Of a stretch of 12,590 nucleotides of DNA, positions 7,420 through 12,590 are shown one piece after another. The translations under genes and the position numbers were made by a program. Origin of the DNA: Bdellovibrionales bacterium (GTDB lineage: Bacteria > Bdellovibrionota > UBA1018); contig JAGWZD010000029.1 of assembly GCA_018968995.1 (NCBI GenBank), forward strand, positions 1 through 12,590, in the 5' to 3' direction. Each line of letters opens with the position of its first letter. The first letter of the stretch is position 1. The notes under the pieces were generated by a model. That model was given only the letters and a program-made list of their open reading frames with translations. It did no database searches and was not told the origin of the DNA.

Positions 7420-7436
7420 GTTCCTGCGTCAGGAAC
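7420..7436 (+). other. Short hairpin after rlmH
   Basis: GTTCCTG (7420-7426) and CAGGAAC (7430-7436) form a perfect 7-bp stem with a 3-nt loop (CGT), directly after the rlmH stop. What follows (TTCGCCTT) is not a proper U-run, so this is at best a weak terminator or an RNA-stabilising 3' structure. It lies 43 nt before the start of the phytochelatin-synthase-like gene and could also affect that gene. Confidence 0.35.
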
Positions 7437-7479
7437 TTCGCCTTGCGAATCCACTAGGATTTGATCCACACTCGCCCTC

Positions 7480-8238
7480 ATGAAAGCTCTATACCGTCTC
7501 ATCGCTGGTAGTTTTTTAATAGTCTCTGCCACTCAGGCCGAGGAGCTTCGCACATTACCGAAGTATGGGCCAAACGCTGCTCGAATGTATCTCAACCGGG
7601 AATATTTACAGAAGAACGCTGCTCCTGATTTCTGGGCACTGATTCCCTACTATGTTCATCAGCAGACCGGAAGCGCCTGCTCTATTGCAAGTGCTACAAT
7701 GATCCTCAACGCAATTCGTGCTCCTTCTGAGCTGAGCTCAAGCATGGACCTTCTCACGCAAGATTCGGTTCTTCGACTGACAGAAAACCCGGCCTGGTCT
7801 AAAGCCGTTGGCAAGAAAGGGGGTGGAGTAACTCTCGATCAGCTTGGCGCTTATTTCACACAGGCCTTAGAAAAGCTTAAGCTGAAGAATTGGAAAGTCG
7901 AGATCCTTCATGCCGATAGCACGCCTCAATTTCAAAAGCGACTCAGTGAGATCCTCAAGCTAAACGAATCGTCCGATCGAAGCTTTGTGTTGATCAACTA
8001 TCTGCAAGGAGAGCTCACTGGAGACCCTGAAGGCCTCATCGGGCATCTCGCACCCGTCGGCGCATATGACTCGAAAGCGAGCAAGGTTCTAATTCTAGAC
8101 CCCGATCGTCAGTACTACGAGCCCTATTGGTCACCTGAAGCTTCGTTAATCCGAGCGATGAATACTACTGATAAAGTCTCGGGAAAAACGAGAGGACTTC
8201 TATGGATTCACTTCAGTCCTAGCCTCTCCGAAAAATAA
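7480..8238 (+). CDS. Exported phytochelatin-synthase-like cysteine peptidase
   Basis: Papain-like enzyme of the phytochelatin synthase family. Short bacterial members cleave glutathione to gamma-Glu-Cys and glycine, and make little or no phytochelatin. The 252 residues begin with a probable signal peptide (hydrophobic 6-17, cleavage near SATQA, residue 20), so it should act in the periplasm or outside. The catalytic triad can be placed as Cys67 in QQTGSACSIASATMILNA, His189 in GHLAPVGAYD and Asp207 in LILDPDR; the His-Asp spacing of 18 equals that of the cyanobacterial enzyme. The typical ending AMNTTDKVSGKTRGLLWI is present. There is no C-terminal Cys-rich metal-sensing domain as in plant enzymes. 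No clear ribosome binding site is seen. Its 3' end overlaps the opposing peptidase gene by 31 nt. The substrate is unproven. Confidence 0.87.
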   Translation: MKALYRLIAGSFLIVSATQAEELRTLPKYGPNAARMYLNREYLQKNAAPDFWALIPYYVHQQTGSACSIASATMILNAIRAPSELSSSMDLLTQDSVLRLTENPAWSKAVGKKGGGVTLDQLGAYFTQALEKLKLKNWKVEILHADSTPQFQKRLSEILKLNESSDRSFVLINYLQGELTGDPEGLIGHLAPVGAYDSKASKVLILDPDRQYYEPYWSPEASLIRAMNTTDKVSGKTRGLLWIHFSPSLSEK

Positions 8239-10316
8239 CTCAGCTGAAGCGCCTGTATCTTCACTCTTTGCTCCAGATTAGCAGCGCCTCCGTGTCCACC
8301 ATCGGTATTTTCATAAAATAAAAAGGGCAGGCCCATCGCTTCCATTTTTGCCGCCATTTTTCTTGCATGCCCAGGATGCACCCGATCATCGGCTGTGGAT
8401 CCAGTAAAAAAAACCTCAGGATACTTTATGCTTTTCTGAAGGTTTTCATAAGGGGAGTATTTTTGAAGTATCGCACGCTCGGATGGAATATCCGGATTTC
8501 CATACTCACTGATCCAACTTGCTCCAGCCAGTAACCGGTGAAACCGCAGCATATCCAGAAGTGGCACCGAGCACGAAACGGCATTGAAGAGCTCTGGTCG
8601 CTGAGTAAACGCGACACCCACGAGGAGCCCACCATTACTGGCACCCTCTATTCCCAAATTCTTGGGGGATGTTACTTTTCGTTCAATTAAGTCCTCAGCA
8701 ACAGAGTAGAAATCATTGAATGCCGTCTGTCTCTTTTCTTTCCGGGCTGCTTCATGCCAAGCGGGCCCGTACTCTCCACCCCCACGAATATTGGCCACCA
8801 CGTACACCCCTCCCCTCTCCAGCCAGCTCTTGCCGATGACTTGGAGATAATAGGGGGTGACTGGAACCATAAAGCCTCCATAGCCATACAGTATGGTGGG
8901 ATTCGATCCATCGAGCTTCAAGTTTTTCCTACCGATGAGAAAATAAGGAATATCCACCCCGTCACTAGAACGAGAAAAGCGCTGCTTAATCTGAAGCCCT
9001 CGAGCATCGAATCGATCGGGAGTGCTTTTTAACTTCCGAAACGTGAGAGTCGAAAAATCGACTAAATACGTGGTGGGTGGAGTCAAAAAATCCTGAAAAG
9101 ATAGAACTCCTTGGTTGGATCGATCAAAGACGGCGGAAACACTGATTAAGCCCGTATCGGGCAGTCCCAGCGGACTAAGAGTCCATCGATGACCCCTTAC
9201 TGAAGAGCCACGATCTAAACGAAAAATCCTCGACCGAACGTCCTGTCGAAGATTGACCAATGCATAATCTCTACTGACAGCTATGCCCTGAAGCGATGTC
9301 CGGGAGTTCGGTCGCCAAGCCACCTCCGCTTTGCCGAGATCAAGTCCGATAGATTGTTGTCGCGGAATCACCACTAACGAACCCGAAGGAGCAACCTCTT
9401 TTGACGGAAGCACCCAATCGGTCCTTGTCGAATAGAACGCATAGTCTCGACCGATCCCTAGTAATTGCGCGTCTACGGGTACAGGCCACAGCTTCACCGC
9501 TGCTTGAGTCGATAAAACCCGAGTTTCACTTCTAAAGAAGTCGATCGATCGAGTCACCAAAGCCAATGTGTTGGACTGAGCTGAGGAAACAAAGATACCC
9601 GTATCGCTTTCGAGCCCCTCATACACCAACTTTGCCTGCTGCAAAGACTCTCCCCGACGTAAGAGACGAGCCTGACGAGGGTACCCAGCGCGAGTCAGCG
9701 TCCCTAGTCCAAAATCAGTGGCCACGATCAAAGTGTTTTCATCGATCCAAGAGACACTGAGTTTCGACTCTGGAAGCTCAAACCCAGCAGAAACAAACTC
9801 TTTCTTATTGAGATCAAATTCCCGAACGACCACTGCATCTTTGCCGCCACGGGAGAGACTCACTAAACAACGCTCATACCGCGGAGCCACACAATCCATT
9901 CCACGATACACCCAGAGTGTAGACTCCGTCTTGGATAGCAGATCTAGATCAAGCACGCCTTCCCAGGTCGGATTCACGCTCTCATAGTCTTGTAGCGAAG
10001 TACGCCTCAAAATGCCCTGGACGTGATCTTGATCCTGCCAAAAATTATAAACGAGGCCATTTATCTTTCGAATCGTCGGGATGCGGTCCTTTGCTGTAAA
10101 AATAGCGCGCGCCTCAGATTCAAACTCTTGATAGAGGCGTTGCGACTCAAGACGTCCTAAAGAAACTTGGTTCTGACGATTGACCCAATTTATAGCTGCA
10201 TCGCTTCGAATCTCTTCAAGCCAAAGAAATGGGTCTGAGTTCACTGCGCCCACGGCGGAAAGCGTGGCGAGCAAAACCGAAATAACTACGGAACCCCTGA
10301 GGTTGAAAAATTTCAT
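8208..10316 (-). CDS. Exported prolyl oligopeptidase (S9A serine peptidase)
   Basis: Cleaves short peptides after proline. Its 702 residues are normal for the family. A signal peptide is likely (basic MKFFNLR, hydrophobic 9-23, small residues AVGA at about 24), predicting export. The beta-propeller lid is at about 75-440, preceded by the family's DPFLWLEE (28-35). The alpha/beta hydrolase domain is at about 445-700, with YGYGGF (477-482) and ANIRGGGEYG (508-517). The catalytic triad is Ser560 in GASNGG, Asp643 in TADDRVHPGH and His675 in DGGHGG; Arg645 corresponds to the substrate-binding Arg of mammalian POP. Translation starts directly after the repressor stop (TAG then ATG), with GGAAGGA nine bases upstream (complement of 10326-10332). 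Co-transcription with the ArsR gene is therefore very likely. True proline specificity is inferred from family membership. Confidence 0.94.
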   Translation of the reverse strand: MKFFNLRGSVVISVLLATLSAVGAVNSDPFLWLEEIRSDAAINWVNRQNQVSLGRLESQRLYQEFESEARAIFTAKDRIPTIRKINGLVYNFWQDQDHVQGILRRTSLQDYESVNPTWEGVLDLDLLSKTESTLWVYRGMDCVAPRYERCLVSLSRGGKDAVVVREFDLNKKEFVSAGFELPESKLSVSWIDENTLIVATDFGLGTLTRAGYPRQARLLRRGESLQQAKLVYEGLESDTGIFVSSAQSNTLALVTRSIDFFRSETRVLSTQAAVKLWPVPVDAQLLGIGRDYAFYSTRTDWVLPSKEVAPSGSLVVIPRQQSIGLDLGKAEVAWRPNSRTSLQGIAVSRDYALVNLRQDVRSRIFRLDRGSSVRGHRWTLSPLGLPDTGLISVSAVFDRSNQGVLSFQDFLTPPTTYLVDFSTLTFRKLKSTPDRFDARGLQIKQRFSRSSDGVDIPYFLIGRKNLKLDGSNPTILYGYGGFMVPVTPYYLQVIGKSWLERGGVYVVANIRGGGEYGPAWHEAARKEKRQTAFNDFYSVAEDLIERKVTSPKNLGIEGASNGGLLVGVAFTQRPELFNAVSCSVPLLDMLRFHRLLAGASWISEYGNPDIPSERAILQKYSPYENLQKSIKYPEVFFTGSTADDRVHPGHARKMAAKMEAMGLPFLFYENTDGGHGGAANLEQRVKIQALQLSYFSERLGLK

Positions 10317-10655
10317 CTAGTGAAATCCTTCCGATGAGTGACAGAAAAGCTCTTTTAAGCTCCTGAGCAACTTACCGACTCTAGGATCCGAGAGTCGGTA
10401 AAACACCTGCTGACCATCACGCCTACTCGAAATCCAGCCCTCCGACTTGAGCTTCGCGAGTGCCTGAGAGGTAACAGGCTGAATGGTTTGGCAAAAGCGG
10501 GACAACTCAGCCACCGAACGCTCTCCAGAGGCTAAATGGCTGAGCAAAACGAGTCGATCTGGATGCGCCAAAGATTTGAGAAGTCTCGCCACTTCCGGTG
10601 CACGAGGCTTTAACTCTTTAAGCTCTAAAGGGGGTAAATACGTCCAGGGTTTCAA
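10317..10655 (-). CDS. ArsR-family winged-helix transcriptional repressor
   Basis: Dimeric DNA-binding repressor of 112 residues. The winged helix runs from about 22 to 100: LLKSLAHPDRLVLLSHL (25-41), GERSVAELSRF (44-54), recognition helix about 58-72, and the wing RRDGQQVFYRLSDPR (78-92). The metal-site Cys of SmtB/ArsR (ELCVxDL) is replaced by Ser47, and the alpha-5 Asp/His zinc ligands are not conserved, so classic metal sensing is unlikely. The closest resemblance is to the BigR/SqrR/YgaV thiol-responsive group, which has Cys at the end of the last helix (Cys105 here); its helix-2 partner Cys is Ser39 here, while Cys55 is extra. The start is a TTG at 10655, without a clear ribosome binding site, so the N-terminus is uncertain (GTG at codon 22 is an alternative). 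It abuts the peptidase gene and probably autoregulates through the upstream inverted repeat. Confidence 0.88.
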   Translation of the reverse strand: MKPWTYLPPLELKELKPRAPEVARLLKSLAHPDRLVLLSHLASGERSVAELSRFCQTIQPVTSQALAKLKSEGWISSRRDGQQVFYRLSDPRVGKLLRSLKELFCHSSEGFH

Positions 10656-10665
10656 GCGGACATGA

Positions 10666-10693
10666 GGAATATATTAATTTTAATATATATTCC
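10666..10693. promoter_or_regulatory. AT-rich inverted repeat, likely ArsR operator
   Basis: Two nested symmetries lie 14-40 nt upstream of the repressor start. The inner one, 10669-10688, is a perfect 9-2-9 inverted repeat: ATATATTAA, TT, TTAATATAT. The outer one, 10666-10674 and 10685-10693, is GGAATATAT against ATATATTCC. Size, AT content and place upstream of an ArsR-family gene are typical of operators of this family (12-2-12-like repeats over the -10 region). The TATA-like content suggests that it covers the promoter of the repressor-peptidase operon. Its edge is 67 nt from gpmI on the other side, so an effect on that gene cannot be excluded. No clean -35/-10 pair could be assigned. Confidence 0.68.
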
Positions 10694-10760
10694 AGACCTA
10701 TTTCCGCCCGCAGTCAGAAACTTCTCGCGGACTTCTAGTGATCAGTTGTAAGGTACCGTT

Positions 10761-12350
10761 ATGCAAACTCCTCTCTCGCATGACCGAGCGCATGGTCGAG
10801 CACTTCTGATTGTCCTTGATGGATTTGGCATTGGAGAATCCTCACTCACCAACGCCATCGAGAATGCTCAGATGCCTTTTTATAAAGAGCTTGTTCAACG
10901 CTACCCCCATTCGCAGCTCCTCACTCATGGTGAGGCTGTCGGGCTTCCCCGAGGCATAATGGGAAATTCCGAAGTCGGGCACACGACTATGGGGGCCGGA
11001 AGAATCATCTATCAGGACCTCACTCGAATTTCGAAAGAGATTCAAGAGAAACGATTTTTTCAAAATGAGGTATTAAGAAGAACCATTAGCACCGGAGCGG
11101 CAAAGACTGGTCGGGTGCACCTGATGGGTCTACTTTCCGACGGCGGCGTTCACAGCACGATCGAGCACCTGCTGGCCCTATTGGATCTTTGCTTAGAACT
11201 TCAGGTTCCACGAGTTTTCGTGCACGCTTTTCTTGACGGACGAGACACTCCCCCAACCTCTTCTCCTCGCTACGTCGAGCAACTTTTGAAACATCCAGCG
11301 TTTTCAAAAAACGCCCAGCTAGCCAGCGTCATGGGTCGCTTTTACGGCATGGACCGGGACAAACGGTGGGATCGAACAGAGAAGGCATATCATACGCTTT
11401 GCGGTGTGACTGAAAAGCCTGACCTCACAAAAAAGGCCTCTCTCGCACAAGCCCTTCAGGTCATTAGTAGCTCGCATGCTTCTGGAGTAACCGATGAGTT
11501 CCTATTGCCCGTCTTGTTAGATCAAGATGGCGCCCTAAAGGATGGCGATTCGTTAGTATTTTTTAACTATCGAAGCGATCGCGCTCGACAAATGAGCGCG
11601 GCGCTGACTCAGGAAAGTTTCGATGGATTTAAACGCTCACCACAAATTCAACTGTCTGCATTTTGTGGAATGGCCGTTTATGATGAGAAACTGTCATTAC
11701 CGGCCGCTTACTTACAACAAAACTTAGACCATCTCTTTGGCGCCTGGCTTGAAAAGCATGGCTTGGGTCAATTTCGAATTGCAGAAACCGAGAAGTACGC
11801 CCATGTCACTTTCTTTTTTAATGGTGGTCGTGAGCAACCCTTCAGCGGTGAGGAACGACTGCTGGTGCCTTCACCCCGAGACGTCGCCACTTATGATCTT
11901 AAGCCGGAAATGAGCGCATTCACAGTCGCTGAGGAAGCTCGAAAGCAAATTGTCTCTGGAAAATATCCATTCGTGCTGATGAATTTCGCCAACGCCGATA
12001 TGGTGGGCCACACTGGCAACTACGAAGCAACCGTTCGTGCCATGGAAGCCCTAGATCGATGTCTTTCTACCGTGATCGGAGCAGCAGAGAAGAATGGGTA
12101 CCATGTCTTAATCACTGCGGATCACGGTAACGCCGAACAGATGTGTGATGAACATGGAGAGCCACACACCCAACACACCTTAAATCCTGTTCCCGCCATC
12201 TGGATCCCACCTGGAAGCGCAAATGGGCCGAAGGCCCTCAGAAAGCGCCTCCATGATGGCACTCTGGCTGACATCATGCCCACGCTTTGTGATCTGATGC
12301 AGCTTCCCATTCCAACAGAAGTGACCGGAAAAAGCCTTTTACCGAGATAA
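10761..12350 (+). CDS. gpmI: 2,3-bisphosphoglycerate-independent phosphoglycerate mutase
   Basis: Interconverts 3- and 2-phosphoglycerate in glycolysis and gluconeogenesis, with two Mn ions and no bisphosphoglycerate. At 529 residues it is slightly longer than the usual 510. Active-site residues by motif are Asp20 in VLDGFG, nucleophile Ser70 in MGNSEVGH, Asp413 and His417 in NADMVGHTG, Asp454 and His455 in TADHGNAE, and His472 in PHTQHT. This is the full phosphatase-domain metal set. The inserted transferase domain (about 85-310) shows LDGRDTPP (158-165) and [10 protein letters not shown] (268-277). The ATG at 10761 has AAGG seven bases upstream. It is divergent from the ArsR gene across 105 nt that include the inverted repeat, and pfkA follows on the same strand. 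Confidence 0.96.
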   Translation: MQTPLSHDRAHGRALLIVLDGFGIGESSLTNAIENAQMPFYKELVQRYPHSQLLTHGEAVGLPRGIMGNSEVGHTTMGAGRIIYQDLTRISKEIQEKRFFQNEVLRRTISTGAAKTGRVHLMGLLSDGGVHSTIEHLLALLDLCLELQVPRVFVHAFLDGRDTPPTSSPRYVEQLLKHPAFSKNAQLASVMGRFYGMDRDKRWDRTEKAYHTLCGVTEKPDLTKKASLAQALQVISSSHASGVTDEFLLPVLLDQDGALKDGDSLVFFNYRSDRARQMSAALTQESFDGFKRSPQIQLSAFCGMAVYDEKLSLPAAYLQQNLDHLFGAWLEKHGLGQFRIAETEKYAHVTFFFNGGREQPFSGEERLLVPSPRDVATYDLKPEMSAFTVAEEARKQIVSGKYPFVLMNFANADMVGHTGNYEATVRAMEALDRCLSTVIGAAEKNGYHVLITADHGNAEQMCDEHGEPHTQHTLNPVPAIWIPPGSANGPKALRKRLHDGTLADIMPTLCDLMQLPIPTEVTGKSLLPR

Positions 12351-12368
12351 AATCATGAATAAAAAATC

Positions 12369-12372
12369 AGGA
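12369..12372 (+). promoter_or_regulatory. Ribosome binding site favouring the second pfkA ATG
   Basis: AGGA lies six bases before the ATG at 12379. The earlier in-frame ATG at 12355 is preceded only by AGATAAAATC, without a good site, so this motif favours 12379. Confidence 0.45.
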
Positions 12373-12378
12373 AACACG

Positions 12379-12590
12379 ATGCTCTCAGTACCTATTTTGC
12401 CCGTGAATAAAAATTATCGCTCGATTGCCGTCATGACCAGTGGCGGTGATGCTCCAGGAATGAATGCCGCGATTCGAGCCGTCACACGCTACGCGCTTGC
12501 ACACGGCCTAGAAGTTTATGGGGTAAATAAAGGGTATAGCGGGCTTCTCGAGGGGCAAATGGAAAAGCTCACGCCCTCAAGCGTAGCAAA
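12379..12590 (+). CDS. pfkA: 6-phosphofructokinase, N-terminal part (3' end outside window)
   Basis: ATP-dependent phosphorylation of fructose-6-phosphate, the committed step of glycolysis. About 70 residues lie inside the window. After a short leader ([14 protein letters not shown]) comes the family's first strand and glycine loop [20 protein letters not shown], where the GG binds ATP phosphates. [13 protein letters not shown] follows, matching the conserved YG...GY.GL.EG. The usual bacterial enzyme starts directly before IAVLTSGGD, so even from 12379 there is an extension of about 14 residues; starting at the in-frame ATG 12355 it would be about 22. The gene follows gpmI after 28 nt (or 4 nt from 12355), giving a glycolytic pair. 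Whether it is ATP- or PPi-dependent cannot be settled from the N-terminus, although GGDAPGMN favours the ATP type. Confidence 0.92.
   Translation, partial: MLSVPILPVNKNYRSIAVMTSGGDAPGMNAAIRAVTRYALAHGLEVYGVNKGYSGLLEGQMEKLTPSSVA

Noticed and set aside
8754..9032. Open frames on the + strand inside the prolyl oligopeptidase gene
   Set aside because: They have no recognisable domains or ribosome binding sites and mirror a well-conserved gene on the other strand.
10653..10663. ATG on the - strand at 10663 as a start for the ArsR gene or a leader peptide
   Set aside because: It is out of frame with the repressor and reaches a TGA after three codons; too short to support as a gene.

Overview
The window is a dense, protein-coding bacterial chromosome segment of roughly 50 % GC. 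Genes abut or overlap, GTG starts are common and one TTG start is likely. The block rplU-rpmA-obgE-nadD-rsfS-rlmH followed by gpmI recalls gene orders of deltaproteobacterial lineages. Exported peptidases, nucleoside salvage genes and heavy use of CGA arginine codons would fit a Bdellovibrionota-like organism. This placement is an inference from gene order and family resemblance, not a search result.

Region 1 (1-3317, + strand) is a nucleoside salvage/degradation operon. It holds the 3' part of a trimeric-type purine nucleoside phosphorylase, a cytidine deaminase, a 5'-deoxyadenosine/MTA/SAH-type deaminase and a PAS-GGDEF diguanylate cyclase. All three junctions are 4-nt GTGA or ATGA overlaps, so the genes are probably co-translated. 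A c-di-GMP enzyme thus closes an operon of nucleoside enzymes.

Region 2 (3280-3621, - strand) is an acylphosphatase whose 3' end overlaps the cyclase gene tail-to-tail by 38 nt. It is divergent from rplU.

Region 3 (3670-7415, + strand) is a core translation/ribosome-assembly block: rplU, with an unusual Lys/Ala-rich C-terminal extension, then rpmA, a strong intrinsic terminator, obgE, nadD, rsfS and rlmH. The last four are nearly gapless and link ribosome maturation with NAD synthesis.

Region 4 (7480-10655) looks like an accessory cassette lying between rlmH and gpmI. It contains an exported phytochelatin-synthase-like cysteine peptidase (+) and, facing it with a 31-nt tail-to-tail overlap, an exported prolyl oligopeptidase (-) whose ATG follows directly on the stop codon of an ArsR-family repressor (-). 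An AT-rich inverted repeat just upstream of the repressor is the likely operator.

Region 5 (10761-12590, + strand) is glycolytic: a complete cofactor-independent phosphoglycerate mutase (gpmI) and the start of an ATP-type 6-phosphofructokinase cut by the window edge.

No rRNA, tRNA, IS element, CRISPR array or large repeat was recognised. The longest non-coding stretch is the 164 nt between rpmA and obgE. I see no clearly new multi-gene system. The most interesting items are the ArsR/prolyl-oligopeptidase/phytochelatin-synthase cassette, the extended L21 and the cyclase at the end of the nucleoside operon.
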